Assembly: GCA_029213195.1 (NCBI GenBank)
Contig: JARGNI010000006.1
Location: 62,001 to 126,000, forward strand
Source: Verrucomicrobiales bacterium
GTDB lineage: Bacteria > Verrucomicrobiota > Verrucomicrobiia > Verrucomicrobiales > DEV007
Length of the DNA: 64,000 bases
Direction: 5' to 3'
In this document: in pieces, positions 56,509 through 64,000 of the stretch
How the letters are laid out: every line of letters begins with the position of its first letter
Numbering within the stretch: position 1 is the first letter of the stretch
Notes under the pieces: generated by a model
Database searches by the model: none
What the model was told of the DNA's origin: nothing
The model's input: the letters and a program-made list of their open reading frames with translations, nothing else
Translations under genes and position numbers: made by a program

Positions 56509-58068
56509 CTAGTCGAGCTCGTCGCCAAAGTCGTCTTCCTCTCCGAAGAGCCCTTCCTCAGCCAGGTCGACAACGGCCTGGATCAACCCGGGGATGTCAC
56601 TTGTTTTCGCCTCGGCATCGGGATCGTAGGAATTCTCGGCCAGGGCCGCCGAGGTGATGGGGCCTATACTCGCGATCGCAGTCTCATCCGGAATCGAAAG
56701 CCCGAGGTCGAGAAACCCTTCGACGGTGGAGGCACTGGTGAAGGTGATAAAATCAGCCCCTTCTTCCCGAAATCGTTGCACTGCTCCTGTCGGGTCATCC
56801 GTTTCGGGAACCGTCTGGTAGGCAATCGCCTCGTCGAGGATCACCCCGGCGTCATTGAGCTCCTTCGCGAGAATATCGCGGGCGCCTTTCGCACGGACCC
56901 AGAGCATCGTGGTATTCTCGATCGATCCGACTTCGGTCTTGAAGGCTTCCGCCAATTCCTCGGCGACATGCTTTTCGGGCATCAGGTCCGTCGCCATGTG
57001 ATACTCGGCCAGCTTGGCTGAAGTCCCGGGACCGACCGCAGCGATGCGCGCGCCCCCAATCGAGCGAGCATCCGAGCGGATCTTGTAAAAGGCATCGAAG
57101 AAATACTCGACCGCATTTGGACTCGTGAATATGAGCCAGTCGTAGGTGTGGACATCGGCCACGCACCCGGCAAATTCCTTGAGCTCCTCTCCTTCGGATC
57201 GGCTGATGCGAATCGTCGGCATCTCCAGCACATCGGCACCGAGCAGGCGAAGTTCCTTGCTCATTCGGCTGGCCTGCTTTTGGGTCCGAGTGACCACGAC
57301 ACGCTTTCCAAAGAGCGGGCGAGTTTCAAACCAGTTCAAGGTCTCGCGACAATTCACAACCGTTCCAAAGACGGCTACGGCAGGGGCTTTGAACTCCTGC
57401 TCCTTCGCGATCTGAGCGATCGTGCTCAAGGTCCCGGTGATGGTTCGGTGCTGACCGGTCGTCGCCCACCGCACCAGAGCAACGGGTAGATCCGCATCCC
57501 CGCCCGCATCGATGATGGACTGGGTGATGATGGGAAGCCGTTCGACGCCCATCAGCATGACCTTCGTGCCAGGCGCGTTGGCGATTTGTTCGTAGTCGAT
57601 CGATGACTCGGCTTTCTCGGGATTCTCATGCCCCGTAAAGATGGTGAGCTGCGAGCAATGATCGCGATGCGTCACCGGAATCCCCGCGTAGGCCGGACCC
57701 GCGATCGATGAGCTGATCCCGGGAACGAACTCGAACTTGATCCCTGCTTCCTTGAGTTCCTCCGCTTCCTCGCCTCCGCGTCCGAAAATCAGGGGATCGC
57801 CCCCTTTGAGCCGGGTCACGATCTTCCCTTCCCTGGCTTTCTCCACGAGCAACTCGTTGATCCCCCCCTGGGGAATCGCATGGTTCTTGGCCTTCTTCCC
57901 GGCGTAGATCAACTCCGCCTCGGGCTTGGCCCACTTCAGAAACTCATCGTTCGAGAGGTAGTCATACACGACGACATCGGCCGCCTCGATGCACTCTTTC
58001 CCACGCAGAGTCATCAGTCCCGGATCACCCGGTCCCGCTCCTACCAAATAACAGATTCCCTCGCTCAT
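56509..58068 (-). CDS. cobA-hemD: Uroporphyrinogen-III C-methyltransferase / uroporphyrinogen-III synthase fusion
   Basis: A 519-aa fusion. Residues 1-245 are a SUMT-type methyltransferase: YLVGAGPGDPGLMTLRG, RLKGGDPLIFGRGGEEAEEL and PGISSSIAGPAYAGIPVTHRD. The rest is a HemD uroporphyrinogen-III synthase (VVVTRTQKQASRMSKELR, WLIFTSPNAVEYFFDA, DFITFTSASTVEGFL). It makes uroporphyrinogen III and can methylate it to precorrin-2 for siroheme or cobalamin. It overlaps hemC by 4 bp. The C-terminus is acidic (EEDDFGDELD). Confidence 0.95.
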   Translation of the reverse strand: MSEGICYLVGAGPGDPGLMTLRGKECIEAADVVVYDYLSNDEFLKWAKPEAELIYAGKKAKNHAIPQGGINELLVEKAREGKIVTRLKGGDPLIFGRGGEEAEELKEAGIKFEFVPGISSSIAGPAYAGIPVTHRDHCSQLTIFTGHENPEKAESSIDYEQIANAPGTKVMLMGVERLPIITQSIIDAGGDADLPVALVRWATTGQHRTITGTLSTIAQIAKEQEFKAPAVAVFGTVVNCRETLNWFETRPLFGKRVVVTRTQKQASRMSKELRLLGADVLEMPTIRISRSEGEELKEFAGCVADVHTYDWLIFTSPNAVEYFFDAFYKIRSDARSIGGARIAAVGPGTSAKLAEYHMATDLMPEKHVAEELAEAFKTEVGSIENTTMLWVRAKGARDILAKELNDAGVILDEAIAYQTVPETDDPTGAVQRFREEGADFITFTSASTVEGFLDLGLSIPDETAIASIGPITSAALAENSYDPDAEAKTSDIPGLIQAVVDLAEEGLFGEEDDFGDELD

Positions 58069-59033
58069 GATTTTCCTTTTTCGTATCCCTCGAGGAGGGC
58101 GTCGACCAACTCTTCGACGGCATCGACCGGTGCTTGGGCCACTTTTTCATGCGGCTCCGAATCCGGTGTCGTCTCTTCAAAAACCCGCACCGACATCGCC
58201 ATGGTCTTCCCCTCATCCTCAAGCCAGGTGTAGGCCCCGACAGGGGTCTGGCAACCGGCCTGCAGTCGCGCGAGAAAAGCACGCTCGGCGCGGACTCGCT
58301 GAAAGGTGGGCTCATCATTGATCGTCGCGAGAGCCTCGCGAGCCCGATCGTTGTCGCTGCGGATCTCCATCGCGACAGCACCCTGTCCCGCCGCCGGGAG
58401 GAAGGAATCTTCCGGCAACTCGATCGCATGCACCCAGGTGCCTTCGAAATCAAAACCGGGAGACGATGGATCGTAAATACCCAATCGCTCGATCCCGGCA
58501 CGGGCGAGGAGAATCGCGTTCCAAGCGGGGTTCTCGATCATTTTCCGGATTCGGGTGGGGACATTTCCCCGTATGTCGTCGACGAGGACTCCGGGATACA
58601 GCCAGCGCAATTGTCGTGCCCGGCGCACCGAGCTGGTCGCGACCGTGGCCTGGCTCAACCCTGTCAGGTCGGTGACCCAACCCTGTTCGGTCGTGAGGAG
58701 AACATCGGGAATCGCAGCACGAGGGAGCGTCGCGCAAATCTCGAAGCCATCGCCCAGTTCGGTCGGAACGTCCTTGAGGCTGTGCACCGCAAAATCGATC
58801 TCTCCTCGGATCAACGCTTCTTCGAGCTCCTTGGTGAAAATGCCCTTGTCGACCACGGGATTGTCTCCCTGGCTGAATTCACTGAGCTTCAGATCAGGTC
58901 GCTTGTCCCCAATGGTGCGGACGATCTCGATGCGTACGTCGACTCCCTGCTTTTGCAGGGCGGCTTCGGTCATGCGAGCCTGGGTCAGGGCGAGATCGCT
59001 TCCGCGAGTCCCGAGAATGAGAGGTTGGGTCAT
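58065..59033 (-). CDS. hemC: Hydroxymethylbilane synthase (porphobilinogen deaminase)
   Basis: A 322-aa enzyme. LGTRGSDLALTQA at the start, FAVHSLKDVPT in the middle, and the Cys261 in RLQAGCQTPVGAY, which anchors the dipyrromethane cofactor, are all present. It joins four porphobilinogens to hydroxymethylbilane. It overlaps hemA and cobA-hemD by 4 bp each, so the cluster is a coupled translation unit. Confidence 0.97.
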   Translation of the reverse strand: MTQPLILGTRGSDLALTQARMTEAALQKQGVDVRIEIVRTIGDKRPDLKLSEFSQGDNPVVDKGIFTKELEEALIRGEIDFAVHSLKDVPTELGDGFEICATLPRAAIPDVLLTTEQGWVTDLTGLSQATVATSSVRRARQLRWLYPGVLVDDIRGNVPTRIRKMIENPAWNAILLARAGIERLGIYDPSSPGFDFEGTWVHAIELPEDSFLPAAGQGAVAMEIRSDNDRAREALATINDEPTFQRVRAERAFLARLQAGCQTPVGAYTWLEDEGKTMAMSVRVFEETTPDSEPHEKVAQAPVDAVEELVDALLEGYEKGKS

Positions 59034-60136
59034 GAATCTGGAAGAGGATCACCGGTGGAGGACTCCTGCGACGAGGAGGAATCGGAAGATGGAAAATCAG
59101 GGGAGCGTCGAGGTTTCGGAGGCCCATCGACCAACGCCTCGATTCCTTTCTCCTCGAGAAATTTTCCGATGACTCCGCGGCAGATCTCGATCTGCTCCTT
59201 CCTTCGCTCGACGCCCGCGGCAGCGATCCTGGTGAGCTGATCGATGTTGTAGAGGTAGACGTTGTCGAGATCGTTGACGTCATCTTCGATATCCCGAGGC
59301 ACCGCGATATCGATGAGGAAAAGAGAATGGCCTCGTCGCGAGGAGATCACTTTCTCGACCATCTCCTTGTGCACGACGGTGTGAGGAGCCGCGGTCGAGG
59401 AGATCACGATATCGACCTGATCGAGACAATTGGACCAGTCGTCGAAATGGACGGCCCGGCCCGAGAGCTCCTCGGCGAGTTCGACCGCCTTGTCGTAGCT
59501 GCGATTCGATACGATGATGCTGCTTGCGCCACGGGATTGCAGACTCTGTGCCGTCGTTCGGCTCATTTCCCCCGCCCCGATGATCATGACTCGGCATCCA
59601 TCGAGGCGACCAAATATTTTCTCGGCCAGATCCACCGCCGCGGAACCGACCGAAGTCGATCCCTGCTGGATCTTCGTGCTCGACCGAACCAGTTTCCCCA
59701 CGGTGAAGGACTGCTGGAACAGCTTGTTCATTCTCCGCGAAGTCGCCCCGGAGGTCTGCGCGGTCGCATAGGCCTTCTTGATCTGTCCGAAAATCTCGGT
59801 TTCACCGAGGACCATCGAGTCGAGACCACTGGCCACTTCGAAAAGGTGATGGGCGGCTTCTTCGGAAGCTTTCCGATAAAACTCCACCTCGCCGGGTTCG
59901 ACCGAAAAATGATCGATGAGGTAGTCGATGAGCTGATCGAGTGCCGACTCCGGTTCCTCTGCCGCCCCGTAGATCTCGACTCGGTTGCAGGTCGAGAGGA
60001 CAACGGCCTCGCGAACCGTCCCCAAATCGCGAATCTCCTCGAGATGCTGTGGGATGGCCTTTTCGGCAAAAGCCAACCGCTCCCGGATTTCGACCGGGGC
60101 TGTTTTGTGATTGACGCCGAGACAGAAGATAGACAC
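59030..60136 (-). CDS. hemA: Glutamyl-tRNA reductase
   Basis: A 368-aa HemA. LGVNHKTAPVEIRERLAF at the start, the active-site Cys50 in VVLSTCNRVEIYG and GETEIFGQIKKAY are conserved, followed by the NADPH-binding MIIGAGEMSRTTA. It reduces glutamyl-tRNA to glutamate-1-semialdehyde, the first committed step of heme synthesis by the C5 route. It is somewhat shorter than the E. coli enzyme at the C-terminal dimerisation part, which ends in a Ser/Asp-rich tail. Confidence 0.96.
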   Translation of the reverse strand: MSIFCLGVNHKTAPVEIRERLAFAEKAIPQHLEEIRDLGTVREAVVLSTCNRVEIYGAAEEPESALDQLIDYLIDHFSVEPGEVEFYRKASEEAAHHLFEVASGLDSMVLGETEIFGQIKKAYATAQTSGATSRRMNKLFQQSFTVGKLVRSSTKIQQGSTSVGSAAVDLAEKIFGRLDGCRVMIIGAGEMSRTTAQSLQSRGASSIIVSNRSYDKAVELAEELSGRAVHFDDWSNCLDQVDIVISSTAAPHTVVHKEMVEKVISSRRGHSLFLIDIAVPRDIEDDVNDLDNVYLYNIDQLTRIAAAGVERRKEQIEICRGVIGKFLEEKGIEALVDGPPKPRRSPDFPSSDSSSSQESSTGDPLPDS

Positions 60137-60166
60137 CGCTTTGCGAGGGTTGGAATCAGAAAAAGA

Positions 60167-60937
60167 TCAGAGAGCCGAGAGCGTAACGAGCGCAAATCCG
60201 AACGCTACGATCGAAGCCACCGAGAGGGGCTTGGGAGAGAGATGACGCCCAAAATTTACGGCCAGCAGGATCGTGTAGACCAGCCAGACCGCTCCCGAAG
60301 CGAGGAGATGGACCAGATCCGGTGCCTTTTCCATAAAGAAGGCCGCCACGATCCCGATCGTCAGCATGGCCGTTCCAATGATGAGAAGACGCTGGATCGC
60401 ATCGGTCAGGTAGCGAATCGGAGGAAGGGAATAGAAAAGCTGACCTGGTTCATGACTCTTGAGCTGACGATCCTGGACGAGATACATGATCCCCGCGATT
60501 CCCGCGAGTCCGAACGCGCCGTAGGCCAGCAGGGACATCGCAGCGTGCAACTCGAGCCATGGGTCGAGGGTCGCCGGAGGCCGCGGTCCCGGATCGTTCA
60601 TTGACAGCGAAATGATCGCGATGACCTGGAAGGCGAAGACCAATGGCATACTGAAAACACCGAGCAGCGACAACCGAAACGCCTTTCCAAGTGCGAGGTA
60701 AAGAATGACGACGCTCCAGCAGATGAAAACCAGGACCTCGGCCCCGTTCGTGATCGGGCATCGCCCATGGAGCTCCCCCCGCTCTTTCAGGAAAAGGCTT
60801 TGCAGGATGAGTCCCGCAATCGCAAGCCAGAGGTTCAACCTCACCGCACCCTGGCGTCCCGAACGCAACGAAACCACCGCGAGGATGAATCCTGCGAGGA
60901 AAATCAGGGTGGAAATGATGAGGTAAAGGTCGTCCAT
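60167..60937 (-). CDS. hemX: HemX/CcsA-like cytochrome c assembly family protein
   Basis: A 256-aa membrane protein with about eight hydrophobic helices. LHGRCPITNGAEVLVFICW and LDPWLELHAAMSLLAYGAFGLAGIAGIMYL resemble the conserved core of the HemX/ResC/CcsA family, with His residues that may bind heme. It lies directly before hemA (30 bp gap), the position of hemX-like genes in Bacillus-type heme operons, though here it precedes hemA. A role in heme-level control or cytochrome c maturation is inferred from position and fold; I use hemX only as the nearest name. Confidence 0.75.
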   Translation of the reverse strand: MDDLYLIISTLIFLAGFILAVVSLRSGRQGAVRLNLWLAIAGLILQSLFLKERGELHGRCPITNGAEVLVFICWSVVILYLALGKAFRLSLLGVFSMPLVFAFQVIAIISLSMNDPGPRPPATLDPWLELHAAMSLLAYGAFGLAGIAGIMYLVQDRQLKSHEPGQLFYSLPPIRYLTDAIQRLLIIGTAMLTIGIVAAFFMEKAPDLVHLLASGAVWLVYTILLAVNFGRHLSPKPLSVASIVAFGFALVTLSAL

Positions 60938-61094
60938 GAATTTCTACATCTGTGCCGTTCCAGTGTAGAGAGAGTTACGAGCGGGGCGCGAAAGGTAGCG
61001 TTTCGACTCGGCTTTGCAAGGAGTTGCCGAACCGGAAAAAAGACGCGCTTTGGCGGTTGTTTTCCCCGACACGACCCGTTATTCTCCGCCCATT

Positions 61095-63026
61095 ATGTAT
61101 AAAATCCCTCTGTTCCTTGCCCTTTTCGGGAGCCTGATTGGCCTTTCCTCCCTCTCTGCCGCGCCTGCCCTGCCTTTTGGAGAAGACTATCCCATGCTGG
61201 AAAAAGCTTCATCCGGCGAGTGGTGGAAAGCAGCAACCAACCAGATCGCCCCCGCCAACGCCAAGGGAGGGAAAAAACGCCCACCCAAGCGACTCATCAA
61301 TCTCAATGTCCCCCGCGAGGACGTCATCGCCTTCGCCCTCTACACCCAGGATCGGGGAGTGCTCAAGATGAGCGCGCAGCTCTACCCGCTCTTCGACGAC
61401 GAAGCCATGGAGGTCATCCTCGAGTTCAAAGAAGGTGACGACTGGAAAGAAGCCGCTCGGGAGGAAGTGCAGTTCCCCGGTTGGAGTGCTCATTTCCGGA
61501 TCGAAGGCTGGGATGGCTCGAAAGACGTCGCCTATCGACTTCGCCATGGTGAGGAAGCCACCTACGAGGGGCTGATCCGCAAGGACCCCATCGATCAGGA
61601 CGAAATCGTCGTCGGCAGCCTTTCCTGTGATTCCAGCCGCACCAAGGGCGACCGTCCTTTCATCCGGAAAAACCTACTCGAGATCGATCCCGATATCCTC
61701 TTCTTCGCGGGCGACCAGACCTATCACCACACCGAGCACACCGCAGGGTGGATCGAATGGGGTCTTCGCTATCGCGAGCTGACCAGGAATCGCCCGACCG
61801 TGACGATTCCCGACGATCACGATATCGGCCAGGCGAACCTTTGGGGCGAGAGTGGAAAAATCGCGAAGACTCCTGCCGGCCCTGCTGGCGGATATTTCTA
61901 TCACCCGGAATATGTGAACATGGTTCAGCGTCAGCAGACCTGGCACCTTCCCGACGCCTACGATCCCAAGCCGATCGATCGAGGGATTTCCGTTTATTTC
62001 ACCAGTCTCCGTGTCGGTGGAATCGATTTCGCGATTCTCGAAGATCGGAAGTTCAAGACGGGACCCGAGGGAAAGATTCCGAAGATGGGCCCGCGTCCCG
62101 ACCACATCAATGATCCGTCCTACGACCGAAGTGCGGTCGATCTTCCCGGACTCGTTCTCCTTGGGGACCGTCAACTCAAGTTCCTCGATGAGTGGGGCCA
62201 GGACTGGACCGGAGCTGAGATGAAGGCTGTTCTTTCCCAGACCGCGTTCTGCGGAGCGGTCCATATGCATGGCGGCCGCGAAAACCGATTGCTCGCTGAT
62301 CTCGATAGCAACGCGTGGCCCCAGACCGGACGCAACAAGGCACTCCGTGCGATCCGCCGGGCCTGGGCGACTCATCTCTGTGGAGACCAGCACCTCGCCG
62401 TTACCGTGCAACATGGGATCGATGCCCATCGCGACGGTCCCTTTGCCTTCACCAATCCTGCGATCGTGAATACCATCTACGGACGCTGGTGGCATCCCGA
62501 AAACGAGAAAGCAGGACCCAATCCAGTTCCGAACAGTCCCCTTCCCTGGACGGGAGACTTCGAAGACGGACTCGGAAATAAGATCACCATGCTCGCGTAT
62601 GCCAACCCCGAGGATCGGACTGATGAGAAGAAGCGCTCCGATGGCTTCGGCGTCGCCCGCTACAACAAGAAAGATCGCACCATCACTTTCGAGTGCTGGG
62701 ATCGCTACGCCGATGTTTCCTCAGGAGAAGGGCAATTCCCCGGTTGGCCGATCACGGTCAAGATGGAGGAAAACGACGGTCGCGAAAAGACCCATTCTCT
62801 CCCCACCCTTCAGTTCTCGAAGCCCAACCCGGTCGTCCAGGTCATTCACGACGAGAGTGGAGAGATTCTCTACACGATTCGCGTGAAGGGAGATTCCTTC
62901 CAGCCCGCCGTCTACGCCGGCGGCACCTACACGGTGAAGACGGGAGCCGATAAGCCGGAGACCGTTGTCCTCGACAAGATCGAGGCCAGTGAAGGGAAGA
63001 CAGACAAGACGCACGAAGTCGAGTAA
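61095..63026 (+). CDS. PhoD-like phosphatase, secreted
   Basis: A 643-aa PhoD-like protein. I chose the ATG at 61095, which starts a signal peptide (YKIPLFLALFGSLIGLSSLSA). The metal-binding motifs include LSCDSSRT, FFAGDQTYHH, IPDDHDIGQANLWG and the C-terminal LCGDQHLAVTVQHG, as in the PhoD family of calcium- and iron-dependent phosphodiesterases. A C-terminal beta-rich domain (about residue 560 onward: ITVKMEEN, VQVIHDESGEILYTIRVKG) is attached. The substrate is a phosphodiester or phosphomonoester outside the cell. The gene is divergent from hemX with 157 bp between the starts. Confidence 0.85.
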   Translation: MYKIPLFLALFGSLIGLSSLSAAPALPFGEDYPMLEKASSGEWWKAATNQIAPANAKGGKKRPPKRLINLNVPREDVIAFALYTQDRGVLKMSAQLYPLFDDEAMEVILEFKEGDDWKEAAREEVQFPGWSAHFRIEGWDGSKDVAYRLRHGEEATYEGLIRKDPIDQDEIVVGSLSCDSSRTKGDRPFIRKNLLEIDPDILFFAGDQTYHHTEHTAGWIEWGLRYRELTRNRPTVTIPDDHDIGQANLWGESGKIAKTPAGPAGGYFYHPEYVNMVQRQQTWHLPDAYDPKPIDRGISVYFTSLRVGGIDFAILEDRKFKTGPEGKIPKMGPRPDHINDPSYDRSAVDLPGLVLLGDRQLKFLDEWGQDWTGAEMKAVLSQTAFCGAVHMHGGRENRLLADLDSNAWPQTGRNKALRAIRRAWATHLCGDQHLAVTVQHGIDAHRDGPFAFTNPAIVNTIYGRWWHPENEKAGPNPVPNSPLPWTGDFEDGLGNKITMLAYANPEDRTDEKKRSDGFGVARYNKKDRTITFECWDRYADVSSGEGQFPGWPITVKMEENDGREKTHSLPTLQFSKPNPVVQVIHDESGEILYTIRVKGDSFQPAVYAGGTYTVKTGADKPETVVLDKIEASEGKTDKTHEVE

Positions 63027-63052
63027 TCGAGAGCAACGAAAGACGGAGCAAG

Positions 63053-63082
63053 GCGCGGTTTTTTCTAAGGATTGAACCGCGC
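63053..63082. repeat. Inverted repeat after the PhoD-like gene
   Basis: GCGCGGTT (63053-63060) and AACCGCGC (63075-63082) pair with a 14-nt loop, and CCGCGCGCGG (63077-63086) is itself a palindrome. The repeat follows the PhoD-like stop by 26 bp and precedes the next start by 15 bp. It may be a weak transcription end or an operator. Confidence 0.4.
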
Positions 63083-63097
63083 GCGGTTCTCTTGGGT

Positions 63098-63541
63098 ATG
63101 ACTCTCTCGAGATATGCTGCTGGAGCTTCTTTCGCTCTTCTTCTGCTCACTTTTCCTGAATTCATCGAGGCGGCCATCGCTCCCCTCAGCCCAGAGGAGA
63201 AGCAAGAGAGGTCCAGCCATATCGTAACTGGAAAAGTTCTGGAGATCACTTCCTCGGTGGGAAAATCGAAGGTGGAAAAGTCCTTCGGAATTCATCGGGA
63301 CAGGAAATACAAAATCACGGTTCTCGTCGAAACGGTGGAGAAAGGAACCGGGGTCACGAAAGGCGACAAGATCCTCGTCCTCGCCTGGCAGCCGTCGATG
63401 CGAGTCCCGCCATTGCCGGGACCGCAGGGTCATGAAGGCATTCCGAAGGAGGGAGATCGGCTGACCCTTTTCCTCAAGAAACTCGAGAAGCAGGGAGCCT
63501 TTGCACCGCTGCTTCCGAACGGAATCGAAACCAGGGAATAA
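63098..63541 (+). CDS. Small secreted hypothetical protein
   Basis: A 147-aa protein with a signal peptide (AAGASFALLLLTFPEFIEA). The mature part (SSHIVTGKVLEI ... KYKITVLVETVEKGTGVTKGDKILVLAWQ) is predicted beta-rich, and GDRLTLFLKK precedes the C-terminus. No family is recognised with certainty. I chose the ATG at 63098; the frame opens at a TTG at 63092. A short hairpin (TCTTCCC-N9-GGGAAGA, 63554-63576) lies between its stop and the convergent gene. Confidence 0.72.
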   Translation: MTLSRYAAGASFALLLLTFPEFIEAAIAPLSPEEKQERSSHIVTGKVLEITSSVGKSKVEKSFGIHRDRKYKITVLVETVEKGTGVTKGDKILVLAWQPSMRVPPLPGPQGHEGIPKEGDRLTLFLKKLEKQGAFAPLLPNGIETRE

Positions 63542-63619
63542 CCTCTTTTCATTTCTTCCCCCCCGAAACGGGAAGAGTGGGAAGCCATTTCCTATCGAGA
63601 AGGAATTCGCTGCGCCGGA

Positions 63620-64000
63620 TCAAGCCCAGTCCTGCCAGGTATTCCACGTGCGATAACCGACGCTCGCGAAACAGAGCAAAGCGGTGAGGATGCAAATGAT
63701 GGGACCGAGTTTTGGGCTCTTGATGATCGAAGGAAAAAATCCGGTGACTGTTGTGACGCTGCAGAAACCGAGGGCGGTTCCGATGAAAACGACACCAGTC
63801 GCGGTCAGCGCATGGGCCAGTCCATTCAGACCGAGTGCGCCTCCGACCATGGCGTAGCCGATCGTGTCCGGGCCGGGAATGAATCCGATGGCCGCTCCAG
63901 CAAGAAACGGGCGCTTGAAGTCGAGTATCTTTTTCTTCGTGCCGTCTTCGTCCTGATGGCAATGGAAGGCTTCGAAGACGAGGAAGATTCCGAGGATTGC
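63620..64000 (-). CDS. Membrane protein, NicO/RcnA-like (5' truncated by window)
   Basis: The frame is open from the right window edge to the TGA/TAA stop at 63620, so the N-terminus is outside. The visible 126 residues include FLAGAAIGFIPGPDTIGYAMV, a loop and helix like those of nickel/cobalt exporters of the NicO/RcnA or UreH type, LTATGVVFIGTALGFCSVTTVTGFF and the last helix IICILTALLCFASVGY. A His/Cys-bearing loop (FHCHQDEDGTKKK) may bind metal. The family assignment is tentative. Confidence 0.5.
   Translation of the reverse strand, partial: AILGIFLVFEAFHCHQDEDGTKKKILDFKRPFLAGAAIGFIPGPDTIGYAMVGGALGLNGLAHALTATGVVFIGTALGFCSVTTVTGFFPSIIKSPKLGPIICILTALLCFASVGYRTWNTWQDWA

Noticed and set aside
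1-64000. CRISPR arrays, rRNA, tRNA, integrase or transposase
   Set aside because: I found no regularly spaced repeats, no tRNA cloverleaf ending in CCA, no rRNA and no integrase/transposase motif by reading. Covariance-model tools would settle the tRNA and ncRNA question.

Overview
This 64 kb window is a chromosomal segment, roughly 60 % GC, from a Gram-negative bacterium of the Planctomycetes-Verrucomicrobia-Chlamydiae group, most likely a free-living (probably marine or otherwise polysaccharide-degrading) Verrucomicrobiota. The evidence is the density of type I sulfatases, the Tat-exported DUF1501 protein next to a cytochrome-c-like DUF1549/DUF1553 protein, DUF1080 and Tat-type Gfo/Idh/MocA proteins, a lipopolysaccharide Kdo transferase, and an ExbB-ExbD-ExbD-ExbD-TPR operon. 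Almost no start codon has a Shine-Dalgarno sequence. I saw no rRNA, tRNA, CRISPR array, phage or transposase.

Layout. 1-13 kb: catabolic, secreted enzymes: a PHP/DUF3604-like protein cut by the window edge, a DUF1080 protein, a sulfatase, an NAD-dependent epimerase, then a minus-strand operon of two sulfatases, a DUF1549/DUF1553 protein and a DUF1501 protein. 13-19.7 kb: a class I amidotransferase coupled to a large secreted orphan, a secreted alpha/beta hydrolase, and an SbtA-type bicarbonate transporter divergent from a NhaR-like LysR regulator. 19.7-23.3 kb: a lower-GC island with an apparent peptide-modification (RiPP-like) system, flanked by the intact LysR gene and by a broken LysR copy sharing a 123-bp perfect repeat with it. 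23.7-28.6 kb: a D-threonate-type catabolic pair (PdxA2 and four-carbon acid sugar kinase), then a LysR regulator divergent from a pirin/DoxX/FMN-reductase operon with clear T-N11-A half-sites. 28.8-33.6 kb: two more sulfatases and a Gfo/Idh/MocA protein. 33.7-35.1 kb: a low-molecular-weight phosphatase overlapping a fructosamine-kinase-like gene, a likely protein-deglycation pair. 35-42.3 kb: EF-hand protein, HtpG, two SPFH proteins and an AsmA-like protein. 42.4-48 kb: rsmD, waaA, plsY, gpsA and small membrane or cupin genes. 48.2-54.7 kb: ExbB, three ExbD and two TPR proteins. 54.8-61 kb: an ABC ATPase with a coupled membrane-anchored protein and a hemX-hemA-hemC-cobA/hemD operon. 61-64 kb: a PhoD-like phosphatase, a small secreted protein and a truncated membrane protein.

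The most interesting part is the 19.7-23.3 kb island. Reading the minus strand by eye shows a 46-codon ORF at 23129-23269, with an acidic Lys/Arg-free leader and a Gly-rich hydrophobic tail (YAGGAPVGSGVVL). It is followed by a PqqD-like recognition protein, an HPr-kinase-like P-loop protein, and a fusion of a radical SAM/SPASM-like enzyme with a nucleotidyltransferase. This looks like a precursor peptide with its recognition element, a candidate Ser kinase and a two-domain modifying enzyme. It is not a lasso-peptide cluster, because there is no lasso cyclase or leader peptidase and the tail has no acidic residue to form a ring.
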